Assembly: GCF_009764265.1 (NCBI RefSeq)
Contig: NZ_RWIR01000033.1
Coordinates: 1-64,000, forward strand
Reading direction: 5' to 3'
DNA: 64,000 nt
From: Pseudomonas sp. PB101
GTDB lineage: Bacteria; Pseudomonadota; Gammaproteobacteria; Pseudomonadales; Pseudomonadaceae
The position numbers and the translations under genes were made by a program. Position 1 is the stretch's first letter. Each line of letters starts with the position of its first letter. Shown in pieces: positions 9,909-19,682 of this stretch. The notes beneath the pieces were generated by a model. That model had not been told where the DNA came from, made no database searches, and worked only from the letters and a program-made list of their open reading frames with translations.

Positions 9909-10031
9909 TGTAGGAGATGCGCTGCTAAGCAATGCTCCCCCTGTGGGAGCGAGCCTGCTCGCGAAGAGGCCCTGTCAGTCGACATAGTTGTTGAATGTCA
10001 CTACGCCTTCGCGAGCAGGCTCGCTCCCACA
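9909..10031. repeat. Paired inverted REP element plus a degenerate arm
   Basis: An intact pair lies at 9942-10031 (TGTGGGAGCGAGCCTGCTCG ... GCAGGCTCGCTCCCACA). A degraded TGTAGGAG arm at 9909 precedes it, upstream of selD. Confidence 0.85.
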
Positions 10032-10041
10032 TTGATCGCAG

Positions 10042-10998
10042 TTATGGCAACAGAATCACCTTGTCACCGCTGCCCTGATTCACTTCGGCGTAACGCTCCA
10101 GGCCTTCGGCCAATGGTGACTCGAACAAACCCTGGGGCAACGGCAACAGGTCCTGATCGAAGAACCGGCCAAACTGCTCGAGCATTGCCGCACAGGCCTT
10201 CACCCCGTACAGCAACGAGTTGATTCCCACCACCGAACCACCCTTGCGATACAACGCCAGGGCCGGCAACTGCACGTGACCGTCCACGGGCGCGGCGATG
10301 ATCGCGATGCGGCCGAACGTCGCCAGGGCTGGCACCGAGGCCGGCAGCCAGAAGCCGGTGGTGTCGAAAATCACGTCGGCACCGCCAGCGTAGACCGCGT
10401 TGACCTGCGCCCCGAGGTCTTCGGGTTTATCCAGTTGCAGGGTCGGGTAGCCCTGGTCCTGCAAATCCTTGACCTGCTCAGGACGCCGCGCGGCCGCCAA
10501 CACCCGGGCACCGCGCACCTTGGCCAGGGCCAGCGCGGCACTGCCGACGGCGCCGCCACCGATGACCAGCAATCGGGTTTCGGCGGTTACCAGGCTGCGT
10601 TCCAGCGCATCCCATGCCGTGGTGTACGGCACACCGAGGCTGGCGGCCTGGGCGAAGCTCAGGTGGGTGGGCTTGAGTGCCACGCCATTGGCCGGCAGCT
10701 TGACGAACTGGGCGTGGGAGCCGTCGGCGAAAAAGCCCAGTTCCCGCCCCGTGCCCCAGACTTCCTGGCCGATCAGCGCCTGCGGGCCGGCCACGACCAC
10801 CCCGGCAAAATCACGACCGGGAATGCGCGGCAAGGTGGTGTAGGGAAAACGTCCCAGCACGTTCTTCACGTCGCTGGGGTTGAGACCGGCGGCCTTGATC
10901 TCGACCAGCACTTCATCGGCGCCGGGCACGGGGGTCGGCACCTCGACGTAGCGCAAGGCCGAGAGATCACCGGTCTTATCGAATTGCAGAGCTTTCAT
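10042..10998 (-). CDS. Zinc-independent MDR oxidoreductase (quinone reductase-like)
   Basis: A 318-aa medium-chain dehydrogenase/reductase. The N-terminal GroES-like domain contains AAGLNPSDVKN and GRDFAGVV; the Rossmann domain carries GGGAVGSAALALAK. The zinc ligands of classical alcohol dehydrogenases are absent, as in the QOR and YhdH branch. It probably reduces a quinone or activated enone with NADPH. The start at 10998 gives a family-typical MKALQFDKTG N-terminus. It lies 105 bp downstream of an AraC regulator on the same strand, which may control it. Confidence 0.8.
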   Translation of the reverse strand: MKALQFDKTGDLSALRYVEVPTPVPGADEVLVEIKAAGLNPSDVKNVLGRFPYTTLPRIPGRDFAGVVVAGPQALIGQEVWGTGRELGFFADGSHAQFVKLPANGVALKPTHLSFAQAASLGVPYTTAWDALERSLVTAETRLLVIGGGAVGSAALALAKVRGARVLAAARRPEQVKDLQDQGYPTLQLDKPEDLGAQVNAVYAGGADVIFDTTGFWLPASVPALATFGRIAIIAAPVDGHVQLPALALYRKGGSVVGINSLLYGVKACAAMLEQFGRFFDQDLLPLPQGLFESPLAEGLERYAEVNQGSGDKVILLP

Positions 10999-11103
10999 GG
11001 CAGATTCCGGGGCAGTTGAGGTATGCGCCGAGTCTAGAGGGCGACGCCTGTAAGCATCGGTCAAGTGCTTCTGGATATCGGCCAAAGCATGGCGGCGGCC
11101 AAT

Positions 11104-11883
11104 TCAGCCCTGGGGTTGCGCCGCAGGAAACTGCGAAGGGGCAACACCCAGTTCACGACGAAACATGTCGCTGAAACTGCTCGGCGAATAGCCCAGCTCC
11201 CGGGCAATCGCGCTGACGGGCACGCCCTGGATCAACCCGGCCACCGCCGTCGCCAGTTGCACCTGGCGCCGCCACTCGGCGAAGCCCATGCCCAGGCCAT
11301 CCTTGAACAGCCGCGCCAGGGTGCGCACGCTGGCACCTGCAGTTTCTGCGTGCTGTTCGAACGGAATGTCCAGTGAAGGCGCAGACATGACCGCCTGACA
11401 CAGATTCATCAGCCGCCGGTCGGAATCGTCCGGCAGCGGGATTTTCAACAGCGAACGCCGGGCACGCTTGAGCTCCAGCAGTGCCAACCGCACCAGCGCG
11501 TCGTAATACTCGGGCGGCCCGTCGTTGCCCTGCTCCACCAGACCGACAATCAGCTCGCGCAGCAAGCCGCCGACCTCGATGACCTGCACGCTGTCATCCA
11601 GGGTCGCCGCCAGGGTCGGGCGCAGGTAGATGTTGCGCATTTGCAGGTCGGACACCACACGAATCCCGTGGGGCACGCCCGGCGGCAACCACACCGCCCG
11701 CTGCGGCGGCACCACCAGCGCCTCGTGCGGCGTCTCGACCCACATCACCCCGCTCATCGCATACAGCAACTGGCCCCAGACGTGCTCATGCGGCTCGATG
11801 AACAACCCGCGCGGATAGGTGCGGGCCAGCGGCTGTACTGGCACATCGGTATCACTCAGGTCGGGCGGTACGGCGAGGGCCAT
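11104..11883 (-). CDS. AraC-family transcriptional regulator with cupin domain
   Basis: A 259-aa protein. The N-terminal cupin includes HEHVWGQLLYA and PPGVPHGIR near residues 30-75. The C-terminal double helix-turn-helix (about residues 160-250) includes SVRTLARLFKDGLGMGF and ARELGYSPSSFSDMFRRELG, the AraC signature. It resembles the NimR/YeaM branch, whose members usually regulate an adjacent efflux or oxidoreductase gene. The MDR oxidoreductase downstream on the same strand is the obvious candidate target. The effector is unknown. Confidence 0.85.
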   Translation of the reverse strand: MALAVPPDLSDTDVPVQPLARTYPRGLFIEPHEHVWGQLLYAMSGVMWVETPHEALVVPPQRAVWLPPGVPHGIRVVSDLQMRNIYLRPTLAATLDDSVQVIEVGGLLRELIVGLVEQGNDGPPEYYDALVRLALLELKRARRSLLKIPLPDDSDRRLMNLCQAVMSAPSLDIPFEQHAETAGASVRTLARLFKDGLGMGFAEWRRQVQLATAVAGLIQGVPVSAIARELGYSPSSFSDMFRRELGVAPSQFPAAQPQG

Positions 11884-12030
11884 GGTCTATGTTCATTGGG
11901 GGATCGGGGAAGCCACATGGTAACGAGGCAGGGAACTTGTCGCCAGCAACCGCCGCCTTGCGAAAATCCGAATGAATTTTCCCGATGGCGCGCGATCCTT
12001 TTATGTACAACAGGGAGGAACCGGGGCTTT

Positions 12031-12258
12031 ATGAACAGTGCAAAATTATTCGTCATCGAGTACACACTCCATGGCACTCCAAAGTCTTTCATTATCCGAC
12101 TGGAAAGAATGGATAACGCAGAAGCCTGGCATTGGGCGAGCTGTGATGCGGGGGTGGGGCGAATCCCGCGCTTTGGACGCGAGAAGGTGCAAAAGACCAG
12201 CAAGCCGATGGCGGAAAAATTCGGCGTGGAAAACGTCAAGTGGCGGCCGGCGAACTAA
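12031..12258 (+). CDS. Small DUF6555-like protein
   Basis: A 75-aa protein. An AGGGAGGAA site at 12012-12020 sets the ATG at 12031; the longer in-frame reading is non-coding. A hydrophobic, Trp-containing core (AEAWHWASCDAGVGRIPRFGR) and a basic C-terminal half match small Pseudomonas proteins I remember as DUF6555, of unknown function. It is soluble with no signal peptide. It is followed 33 bp later by another small gene on the same strand. Coding status is well supported; the family name is from memory. Confidence 0.7.
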   Translation: MNSAKLFVIEYTLHGTPKSFIIRLERMDNAEAWHWASCDAGVGRIPRFGREKVQKTSKPMAEKFGVENVKWRPAN

Positions 12259-12291
12259 TCTCTGGCGACTATCAGGTTCGGGGGAAGGGAA

Positions 12292-12570
12292 ATGAGCACA
12301 ACATCCGTCACCAGCCCTGCACAGCTGGACTACGGCCTGGACACGTTGTTCGGCCGCGTGACCAAAAGCGCGGAGTGCCGGATCGGACTGGAACCGGTCG
12401 AAAACGACCCGTTTTGCTTCGCCATACGCGTCCCGGCACCGCTGCCGGAAGATCTGGAGCAGGCCAAGACCCTGGTGCTACGGGTCGAAGGGCGGCGCTT
12501 GCAGGGCACCGTTCGCCACAGCGAGCGCCTGGAGGATGACAGCCTCAGGCTGGAAGTGGAGCCGGACTAG
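12292..12570 (+). CDS. Hypothetical protein (92 aa)
   Basis: An acidic 92-aa protein preceded by a purine-rich GGGGGAAGGGAA site that fixes the ATG at 12292. No signal peptide, membrane segment or motif was recognised. The C-terminal half alternates charged and hydrophobic residues (LVLRVEGRRLQGTV, LRLEVEPD) as in a small beta domain. It is 33 bp after the DUF6555-like gene, possibly co-transcribed. I do not recognise the family. Confidence 0.6.
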   Translation: MSTTSVTSPAQLDYGLDTLFGRVTKSAECRIGLEPVENDPFCFAIRVPAPLPEDLEQAKTLVLRVEGRRLQGTVRHSERLEDDSLRLEVEPD

Positions 12571-12611
12571 GCTCCACCCTGGCGTGTGCGGGCTGGCGTG
12601 TGCGGGGGAGC

Positions 12612-12767
12612 TCAGTGAGCACACTTGCAGCCTTGGGAAGCGCACTCCTCGCCATGCTCGTGATGCTTGGCACAGGCTTCACAGCAATAGTGCTTGCCGT
12701 GACGCACGATCGGATGTTCACCGAGTTTGCAGGAACACTTCGGACAATCGCATTGACGCTCGGTCAT
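12612..12767 (-). CDS. Bacterial metallothionein (51 aa)
   Basis: A 51-aa gene. The ATG at 12767 follows an AGGAGT site. The translation has ten cysteines in the pattern CDCPKCSCK ... YCCEACAKHH ... ECASQGCKC, with interspersed His (HHEH). This is the arrangement of Pseudomonas and cyanobacterial metallothioneins (SmtA/PmtA-like), which bind Zn(II) or Cd(II) in a four-metal cluster in the cytoplasm. The gene stands alone, transcribed against the small hypothetical gene at 12292. A metal-responsive repressor gene is not adjacent. Confidence 0.9.
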   Translation of the reverse strand: MTERQCDCPKCSCKLGEHPIVRHGKHYCCEACAKHHEHGEECASQGCKCAH

Positions 12768-12861
12768 GGGTTTGACTCCTGTGGGTGGTGGTCGTCGGGG
12801 GGAGATGAAAACAACCCGTGCTTTTCAGTGTAGGGGTCGACTGCCACACCGCAACAGCGCA

Positions 12862-13614
12862 CTACTTGAGTCCTTGATGTATGACCCGTTTCGCGAGGAC
12901 CGGGAATGACGCGTAAGAGGCGATGCCACACTGGTTATCCTTGTTTCTGGACATCCTTATATACCCGGCCTCCCCCCACTCCGGGCCCCTGCTGTTTTTC
13001 ACCAGCCAATAATCTTCGCCATCTTCGGTACCATAACCAACGATAAGCACGGCGTAATTCAAATCATCTTCATCGCAACTTTCATCATTCAATACCCCGC
13101 CGGAGTATTTTTGAAAGTTGTCGGATGCGTCGATCGCCGCCGCTACCGGCCCTCTGGCTACGGCCTGGCGCAGTGCCTCCTCGTCGCCATGAGGGATATT
13201 CGTATAGGTCACCGTATTGGCGGCGACAGCCTTGATCATGCCGGCACCACAGCGTCCTCCGTCCCCTGTGTAAGGGTAATATTCTGCTGACTGAATACCG
13301 TTTTGCTTGACGTAGTCATAGGTGTAATCCATCAGCCCGCCATCACAACCTTGATTACCTTGCTCACTGCTGCAATCAAGAATCTGCTGCTCGGAAAGCT
13401 CGACCAGTCTTTCGGTTTGCAAAAACAGTGCGCCCACCAGGGCACCGACGGCTGAAAAAGCATAACCGGAGCCACAAGACCCCAATTGCTTGACTCTCGT
13501 GACAGCGCCCTGGGTGCGCCAGTCCATTGAGCTGGGTATCTCCAGGGCCTGTGCCGTCACGGTAACGACACAGCCGCCAACCAGGATGAAACATGAGAGT
13601 TGCCAGAACCTCAT
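12862..13614 (-). CDS. Papain-family (C1A) pseudoprotease, exported
   Basis: A 250-aa protein. A signal peptide (residues 1 to about 23, ending AQA; a VGGC lipobox at Cys15 is an alternative) leads directly into a cathepsin-L-like mature domain starting near IPSSMDWRTQG, with no inhibitory propeptide. Six scaffold cysteines (47, 81, 90, 122, 180, 229) match the three papain disulfides. The catalytic set is gone: oxyanion Gln19 is Leu44, catalytic Cys25 is Gly50 (GGT for TGT), Trp26 is Tyr51, His159 is Tyr187 (TAC for CAC) and Trp177 is Arg209; only Asn175 (Asn207) remains. The reading frame is intact. It is probably a binding protein or inactive enzyme in the periplasm or outside the cell. 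Flanking DNA is AT-rich, suggesting transfer. Confidence 0.88.
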   Translation of the reverse strand: MRFWQLSCFILVGGCVVTVTAQALEIPSSMDWRTQGAVTRVKQLGSCGSGYAFSAVGALVGALFLQTERLVELSEQQILDCSSEQGNQGCDGGLMDYTYDYVKQNGIQSAEYYPYTGDGGRCGAGMIKAVAANTVTYTNIPHGDEEALRQAVARGPVAAAIDASDNFQKYSGGVLNDESCDEDDLNYAVLIVGYGTEDGEDYWLVKNSRGPEWGEAGYIRMSRNKDNQCGIASYASFPVLAKRVIHQGLK

Positions 13615-13690
13615 ACTTAGCCCCTGTTCTTGTATGGTTTATCAGTTACCTCGCTATGTCATTGAAATGAAAGACCAATAAGCCACCGGC

Positions 13691-13716
13691 AACAACTGTC
13701 AAATATGACAGTTGTT
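13691..13716. promoter_or_regulatory. Perfect 11-bp inverted repeat (operator or hairpin)
   Basis: AACAACTGTCA (13691-13701) and TGACAGTTGTT (13706-13716) are exact inverse copies around AATA. It lies in the AT-rich gap upstream of the pseudoprotease gene and beyond the end of the MCP gene. A partial half-site (AACTGTCA) recurs over the MCP stop codon near 13765-13772. It could be an operator for the pseudoprotease or a terminator hairpin for the MCP gene; there is no strong T-run. Confidence 0.5.
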
Positions 13717-13769
13717 CAATACTGTTTAGTTATAAAAACCAAGCCGTTTCGCGTTGTTAAACATAACTG

Positions 13770-15452
13770 TCAGATACGGAACTGCCCGACCAGGCTGCCC
13801 AGGCGCTGGCCGAGGTCGGCCAGGCTGCGCGAGGTCTGCGCGCCGAGTTGGGTTTCGTCGGCGACGTTGTCCACGGCCACGGCAATCTGATGCACGCTGC
13901 GGTTGATCTCTTCGGCCACGGCGGTCTGTTCCTCCGCCGCACTGGCGATCTGCGCGTTCATCGAATTGATGGTCGCGATCAACTGAGCCATGGTGTCCAG
14001 CGAAGCGCCCGCCTCGTTGGCCTGGGCCGAGGTGCCGTCGCCCGCCTCGCTGGAGCGGCGCATCGCCTCCACCGCCGACTGGGTGCCGGCCTGCAGGCGG
14101 TCGATCATGCCCTGGATTTCCTGGGTGCTGATTTGCGTACGGCTGGCCAGCGCCCGCACCTCATCGGCCACCACCGCAAAACCACGCCCGGCCTCGCCCG
14201 CGCGGGCCGCCTCAATGGCGGCGTTGAGTGCCAGCAGGTTGGTCTGTTCGGCGATAGAGCGGATCACCCCGAGCACGCTGACAATCGACGACACGTCTTT
14301 TTGCAGGCTGTCGAGGGACACACCGCTGCTGCGAATGTCGTCCACCAAGGCATGGATCTTCTCGATGCTGCCGGCCACCACGCGCTTGGCCGCCTGCCCT
14401 TCTTCGTCAGTCTGCTGGGCTGCCACCGCGGCGTTTTGCGCGCTCTTGGCCACTTCCTGGGCCGCTGCGGACATTTCGTTGATCGCCGTGGCCACCTGAT
14501 CGGTCTCATGGCGCTGGCGCTCCATGGCCTGGTCCGAGCGATTGGCCTGGTCGGACACCTGAGTCACCAGCCCGGTCAGTTGCGAGGTCATTTCGGTGAT
14601 CTGCCGCACCAGTCCGTGGATCTTGTCGACAAAACGGTTGAACGAGCCGGCCAGTTCACCGAGTTCGTCCTGGCTGGTGATGGTCAGGCGACGGGTCAGG
14701 TCACCCTCGCCCGCGGCGATGTCGTCGAGGTTGGCTTTCATCAAATGCAGCGGACGCAGAATGGTGTTGGCCAGCAACATCCCGGCAGCGGCGATCACCA
14801 GCAGCAGCACGAGCGCCACGCCGACGATGCTCAGCACCATGCCTTGCATGCGCTCCTGGACCTTGGCCTCGACCACCGCCACCTGTGCTTCGATGCCGTC
14901 GAGGTTGACCGAGGTACCGAACGCCATGTCCCACTTCGGCAGGTATTCGGTGTAGCCGAGCTTGGGCACCAGCACCTGGGTGTTGCCGGGCAATGGCGAG
15001 CTGTATTGCAGATAGTGCGTACCGTCCTTCGCCACCTTCACCAGGTCGCGGTTGACGTAGACACCGTTCGGGTCGCGGTTGTCCTTGAAGCTCTGGCCCA
15101 CGCCTTCGGGGCTGTTGGCCTTGAACAGGCGCACGGTATTGGAGTCGTAGCCGAAGAAGTAGCCGTCCTTGCCATAGGTGATGCTCGACAGCAGTTTGAT
15201 CACCTGGGCCCGCGCCGCCTCATCGCCGGGAGCGGCCGCGTCGTAGAGCGGTTTGATCGTGGTCATGGCCACGGCCACGTAGCTCTGCAAGGTCGCCTTG
15301 GCATCGCTGAGCAGGCGTTCGCGGGTCTGCTCGACTTCCTTGCGCGCCTGATCCTGAAGAATGAACAGCGTGGTCAGGCTGATGACCAGCGCAAACAGCA
15401 ACACCGGGAGGACGGCAAGGGACAGGACTTTGGCCTTGAGGCTCATGCGCAT
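13770..15452 (-). CDS. Methyl-accepting chemotaxis protein with sCache_2 sensor
   Basis: A 560-aa chemoreceptor: N-terminal TM (about residues 10-32), a periplasmic single-Cache domain of the sCache_2 type ([39 protein letters not shown]), a second TM near residue 205, a HAMP domain ([12 protein letters not shown]) and the signalling hairpin ([32 protein letters not shown]). sCache_2 receptors often sense C2-C3 carboxylates or similar small ligands; the ligand here is unknown. I chose the ATG at 15452, after an AAGAG site; another ATG lies at 15446. The long upstream extension reads through a REP and is not coding. Confidence 0.92.
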   Translation of the reverse strand: MRMSLKAKVLSLAVLPVLLFALVISLTTLFILQDQARKEVEQTRERLLSDAKATLQSYVAVAMTTIKPLYDAAAPGDEAARAQVIKLLSSITYGKDGYFFGYDSNTVRLFKANSPEGVGQSFKDNRDPNGVYVNRDLVKVAKDGTHYLQYSSPLPGNTQVLVPKLGYTEYLPKWDMAFGTSVNLDGIEAQVAVVEAKVQERMQGMVLSIVGVALVLLLVIAAAGMLLANTILRPLHLMKANLDDIAAGEGDLTRRLTITSQDELGELAGSFNRFVDKIHGLVRQITEMTSQLTGLVTQVSDQANRSDQAMERQRHETDQVATAINEMSAAAQEVAKSAQNAAVAAQQTDEEGQAAKRVVAGSIEKIHALVDDIRSSGVSLDSLQKDVSSIVSVLGVIRSIAEQTNLLALNAAIEAARAGEAGRGFAVVADEVRALASRTQISTQEIQGMIDRLQAGTQSAVEAMRRSSEAGDGTSAQANEAGASLDTMAQLIATINSMNAQIASAAEEQTAVAEEINRSVHQIAVAVDNVADETQLGAQTSRSLADLGQRLGSLVGQFRI

Positions 15453-15515
15453 GACGTTCACTCTTTTGATTTTGTTGGCGTGGTTAAAGGCTTTAACGGC
15501 ACCAAAAATCAAAAC

Positions 15516-15581
15516 TGTAGGAGCCGGCTTGCCGGCGATGGCGCCCCAGGAATCGCCATCGCCGGCAAGCCGGCTCCTACA
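15516..15581. repeat. Short paired inverted REP element
   Basis: TGTAGGAGCCGGCTTGCCGG faces its inverse ending GGCTCCTACA with a spacer of only about 15 bp, between the antiporter and MCP genes. Confidence 0.9.
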
Positions 15582-15588
15582 AGTGAAG

Positions 15589-16905
15589 TTACAGCACCAT
15601 CGCGGCCACCCAGCCAAACGCCAGCAGCGGCAGGTTGTAGTGCAGGAAGGTCGGGAGCACGGTGTCCCAGATGTGATGGTGCTGGCCGTCGATGTTCAGG
15701 CCGGAGGTCGGGCCGAGGGTCGAGTCCGAAGCTGGTGAACCGGCGTCGCCCAGGGCACCTGCAGTGCCGACGATGCACACGATCGCAATCGGGCTGAAGC
15801 CCAGTTGCACGCACAGCGGCACGAAGATCGCCGCGAGGATCGGCACGGTGGAGAACGACGAACCGATGCCCATGGTCACCAGCAACCCCACCAGCAACAT
15901 CAGCAAGGCACCAACGCCTTTGCTGTGATCGATGTACGCCGCCGACGACTCGACCAGCGTCTGCACCTCACCGGTGGCCTTCATCACTTCGGCAAACCCG
16001 GAGGCGGCGATCATGATGAAGCCGATCATCGCCATCATTTTCATGCCTTCGGTGAACAGGTCATCGGTGTCGCGCCATTTGACGATGCCCGACACCGAGA
16101 AAATCAGGAAACCGGCCAGCGCACCGATAATCATCGAGTCCAACAACAGCTGAACGATGAACGCCGCCGCGATGGCCACACCGGCCACCATCAGGCTCAG
16201 CGGGTTGTATTGCACCGCCACCTGCTCGACCTGTTCGATCTTCGCCAGGTCGTAGATACGCTTCTTGCGATAGCTGACAAACGCGATCAGCAGGCCCGCC
16301 ACCATGCCCAGCGCCGGAATGCCCATGGCGTGGGTCACGTTGATGCCGCTGATGTCCACACCGCTGCGGGCGACGTTGGCCAGCAGGATCTCGTTGAGGA
16401 AGATGTTGCCGAAGCCCACCGGCAGGAACATGTAGGGCGTGATCAGGCCGAAGGTCATGACACAGGCGATCAGGCGACGGTCCAGTTGCAGCTTGGTCAG
16501 CACATAAAGCAGCGGCGGCACCAGCAACGGAATGAACGCGATATGGATCGGCAGGATGTTCTGCGAGGCGATGGCCACGACCCAGAGCAGGCCGATCAGC
16601 AGCCATTTGACCTGACCACCGCCGCTGGCGTGCTGGCGATCGACCATCGCCAGGGCCTTGTCGGCCAGCGCATGGGCCATGCCGGACTTGGCAATGGCCA
16701 CGGCGAAAGCACCGAGCAAGGCGTAGGACAACGCCACCGTCGCCCCGCCACCGAGGCCGCTGTTGAAAGCCTTGAGCGTCGCCTCGATACCCAGGCCACC
16801 AGTCAGACCACCGACCAGCGCACCGACGATCAGGGCGATCACCACATGCACGCGGGACAGGCTGAGCACCAGCATGATGCCGACCGCGGCAATTACTGCA
16901 TTCAT
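15589..16905 (-). CDS. Na+/H+ antiporter family permease (NhaC/YuiF-like)
   Basis: A 438-aa polytopic inner-membrane protein with about 11-12 hydrophobic segments and a conserved C-terminal stretch ([16 protein letters not shown]). It belongs to the Na+/H+ antiporter family related to NhaC and B. subtilis YuiF, some of which move amino acids. Start: the ATG at 16905 has AGAGGT at proper spacing, whereas the one at 16911 touches it. It is divergent from the MCP at 17220 and 136 bp upstream of the sCache MCP on the same strand. The substrate is uncertain. Confidence 0.8.
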   Translation of the reverse strand: MNAVIAAVGIMLVLSLSRVHVVIALIVGALVGGLTGGLGIEATLKAFNSGLGGGATVALSYALLGAFAVAIAKSGMAHALADKALAMVDRQHASGGGQVKWLLIGLLWVVAIASQNILPIHIAFIPLLVPPLLYVLTKLQLDRRLIACVMTFGLITPYMFLPVGFGNIFLNEILLANVARSGVDISGINVTHAMGIPALGMVAGLLIAFVSYRKKRIYDLAKIEQVEQVAVQYNPLSLMVAGVAIAAAFIVQLLLDSMIIGALAGFLIFSVSGIVKWRDTDDLFTEGMKMMAMIGFIMIAASGFAEVMKATGEVQTLVESSAAYIDHSKGVGALLMLLVGLLVTMGIGSSFSTVPILAAIFVPLCVQLGFSPIAIVCIVGTAGALGDAGSPASDSTLGPTSGLNIDGQHHHIWDTVLPTFLHYNLPLLAFGWVAAMVL

Positions 16906-17039
16906 TGTCATACCTCTGGGCAAGCGAAAAGAGTCCGGCCGGCAGTCTGCGAGAGCCGCCAGCGGATAAAAGGAATGGGTCTTATTAGAGGGCGCGCACT
17001 TTGCCGGACCGCTGCCGCCTTGTCAAAGCCCACACCCCC

Positions 17040-17123
17040 TGTAGGAGCCGGCTTGCCGGCGATGGGGCCGTGGAACATGGCGGTGATCTTGAGGCCGCTA
17101 TCGCTGGCAAGCCAGCTCCTACA
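17040..17123. repeat. Paired inverted REP element
   Basis: TGTAGGAGCCGGCTTGCCGG faces its inverse ending CAGCTCCTACA. It lies in the 314-bp divergent gap between the antiporter and MCP genes; the rest of that gap shows no gene. Confidence 0.9.
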
Positions 17124-17219
17124 AGGGGTGATTCGATATTCAATGGGCAGCATAAAGAAAACCTGATCGCGGCCGTTACAGGGCAAAGTCTCAGATATTT
17201 ATCGAATAAGGACGTCTCC

Positions 17220-19367
17220 ATGTCGCTCAGACAACTCTCCATTCAATGGAAAATCACCCTGCTGGCCGGGCTGTGCCTGGCGGGCATCGTGACCCTGTTG
17301 GTGGGTCTTTCGCTGTATCGCATGGAGCACAGCTCCGCGCTGGTGAAAGCCTCGAGCATGGAGATGCTGACTGACGCGGCCCAGGCGCGGATCGAGTCCC
17401 AGGGCGAAAACCAGGCGCTGGGGATTCGCCAGCAGTTCATGGACGCCTATCAGTACGGCCACGGTTTCTCGCGGCAGGTGCTGTTTTTGCGCGACCAGGC
17501 CGAAAAGCGCTTTCTCGATGCTTTCGATCTGCGCGAAGACCTGACCCGCCAGGTCAAGTCGGCCCTGCAGGCCAATCCCGAGCTGCTCGGCCTGTCCCTG
17601 GTGTTCGAGCCCAACGGCCTGGACGGCAAGGACGAACTGTTCGCCGGACAAGCGGAACTGGGCAGCAACGACAAGGGCCGTTTCGCCCTCTACTGGTCGC
17701 AGCCGACGCCGGGCAAGGTCATCTCGATGGCCCTGCCGGAAAAGGACATGGCCGACACCAGCACCGGCCCCAGCGGCGAAGCGGCCAACGCCTGGTTCAC
17801 TTGCCCGCGCACCACGCTCAAGCCATGCGTGATCGAACCCTACTTCTATGAGATCGACGGCCAGAACGTGCTGATGACCAGCATCGTTTTCCCGCTGATG
17901 GTCAACGGCAAGGTCATCGCCTCGCTGTCGGTGGACATCAACCTCAACAGCCTGCAGGCCATCAGCCTGGGCGCCAGCAAGAAGCTCTACGACGGCCAGA
18001 CCAGTGTCAGCATCATCAGCCCGGCCGGCCTGCTCGCCGGCTACAGCCCAGACGCGAGCAAGCTCAGCCAGCGCCTGGACGCCGTGGACAAGGCCAGCGG
18101 TGCCGAACTGCTGCGGATGCTCGGCGCCAGCAGCAAAACCGCCAGCCTGCACAGCAACCAGCAACTGAAAGTGCTGGCTCCATTCCAGCCGATTCCCGGC
18201 GGCAAGTCCTGGGGCGTGCTGCTCGACGTGCCGGAGAAAGTCCTGGTCGGCCCCGCCGAAGCCCTGAAAAAGCAGCTGGACGAGAGCAACACCGCCGGTA
18301 CGCTGATCGAGCTCGGCCTTGGAGTTCTGGCCGCCCTGCTCGGCCTGATGCTGGTGTGGCTGATGGCCCGCAGCGTCACCAGGCCGATCCTCGGCGTGGC
18401 ACACATGCTCGAAGACATCGCCAGCGGCGAAGGTGACCTGACCCGCCGCCTGGCCTACGACAAGAAAGATGAGTTGGGCCAGTTGGCCGGCTGGTTCAAC
18501 CGTTTCCTCGACAAGCTGCAACCGATCATTGCCGAAGTGAAACGCTCGGTGCAGGACGCCCGCAGCACCGCGGACCAATCGTCCGCCATCGCCACCCAGA
18601 CCAGCGCCGGCATGGAGCAGCAATACCGCCAGGTGGATCAGGTCGCCACCGCCTCCCACGAGATGAGCGCCACTGCCCAGGATGTTGCCCGCAGCGCCGC
18701 GCAGGCGGCCCATGCCGCCCGCGATGCCGATCAGGCGACCCGTCAGGGTTTGACCGTGATCGACCGCACCACCGCCAGCATCGACAACCTTGCCGCCGAC
18801 ATGAGCGCGGCGATGATCCAGGTCGAAGGCCTGGCCGCCAACAGCGAGAAGATCGGCACGGTACTGGAAGTGATCCGCGCGATTGCCGAGCAGACCAACC
18901 TGCTGGCCCTCAACGCCGCGATCGAAGCGGCCCGTGCCGGAGAGGCCGGACGCGGTTTTGCCGTGGTCGCCGATGAAGTGCGCAACCTGGCGCGGCGTAC
19001 CCAGGAGTCCGTGGAAGAAACCCGCCTGGTGATCGAGCAACTGCAAAGCGGCACCCAGGATGTGGTGGGTTCGATGAACAACAGCCATCGTCAGGCCCAG
19101 GGCAGCGTCGAGCAGGTTGGCCAGGCCGTGACGGCGCTGCGCCAGATCGGCGACGCGGTGACCGTGATCAACGACATGAACATGCAGATCGCCAGCGCCG
19201 CCGAAGAGCAAAGCGCGGTGGCCGAGGAGATCAACAACAACGTGGCGACCATTCGCGACGTGACCGAATCACTGTCGGGCCAGGCCAATGAATCGGCACG
19301 GGTCAGCCAGTCGCTCAACAGCCTGGCGAACCAGCAACAGAGCCTGATGGACCAGTTCCGCGTTTAA
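17220..19367 (+). CDS. Methyl-accepting chemotaxis protein with dCache sensor
   Basis: A 715-aa chemoreceptor. It has an N-terminal TM (about residues 12-34), a large periplasmic region of about 330 residues consistent with a double-Cache domain ([30 protein letters not shown]), a second TM (about residues 360-380), HAMP ([14 protein letters not shown]) and the MCP hairpin ([32 protein letters not shown]). AAGGA sits ahead of the ATG at 17220; the upstream extension crosses a REP. The amino-acid-binding signature of PctA-type dCache domains was not recognised, so the ligand is unknown. Confidence 0.92.
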   Translation: MSLRQLSIQWKITLLAGLCLAGIVTLLVGLSLYRMEHSSALVKASSMEMLTDAAQARIESQGENQALGIRQQFMDAYQYGHGFSRQVLFLRDQAEKRFLDAFDLREDLTRQVKSALQANPELLGLSLVFEPNGLDGKDELFAGQAELGSNDKGRFALYWSQPTPGKVISMALPEKDMADTSTGPSGEAANAWFTCPRTTLKPCVIEPYFYEIDGQNVLMTSIVFPLMVNGKVIASLSVDINLNSLQAISLGASKKLYDGQTSVSIISPAGLLAGYSPDASKLSQRLDAVDKASGAELLRMLGASSKTASLHSNQQLKVLAPFQPIPGGKSWGVLLDVPEKVLVGPAEALKKQLDESNTAGTLIELGLGVLAALLGLMLVWLMARSVTRPILGVAHMLEDIASGEGDLTRRLAYDKKDELGQLAGWFNRFLDKLQPIIAEVKRSVQDARSTADQSSAIATQTSAGMEQQYRQVDQVATASHEMSATAQDVARSAAQAAHAARDADQATRQGLTVIDRTTASIDNLAADMSAAMIQVEGLAANSEKIGTVLEVIRAIAEQTNLLALNAAIEAARAGEAGRGFAVVADEVRNLARRTQESVEETRLVIEQLQSGTQDVVGSMNNSHRQAQGSVEQVGQAVTALRQIGDAVTVINDMNMQIASAAEEQSAVAEEINNNVATIRDVTESLSGQANESARVSQSLNSLANQQQSLMDQFRV

Positions 19368-19391
19368 ACCTTGCAAGTCGCACAAAATACC

Positions 19392-19481
19392 TGTGGGAGC
19401 GAGCTTGCTCGCGATGGCCGAGTGTCAATCAACAAAGATGTTGTCTGACCCACCGCCATCGCGAGCAAGCTCGCTCCCACA
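19392..19481. repeat. Paired inverted REP element
   Basis: TGTGGGAGCGAGCTTGCTCG faces its inverse ending GCTCGCTCCCACA. It occupies part of the 315-bp gap between the MCP and MHS transporter; the remaining roughly 200 bp (19482-19682) is presumably the transporter promoter and shows no gene. Confidence 0.9.
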
Positions 19482-19682
19482 TTTGTTTCTGCGCGCACCT
19501 CAATCAAATGATGGCGAGTGGATATCTAGCAGAACCTGATTATGCTTCAGGGAACCTCGCAGCAATCAACGACGTCAACTTCAAAGCAAGCTTTGCGCAA
19601 TCCGACGACATCAGCCCCAGGGCCAGGGTGCGGCAACATATGAGAGGTGCTCCGGCCTACACAATAACAACGGAGAACACTC

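Noticed and set aside
13848..15797. 649-codon plus-strand frame over the MCP gene
   Set aside because: The minus strand encodes a complete chemoreceptor; the plus frame gives a His/Arg-rich shadow and reads through a REP.
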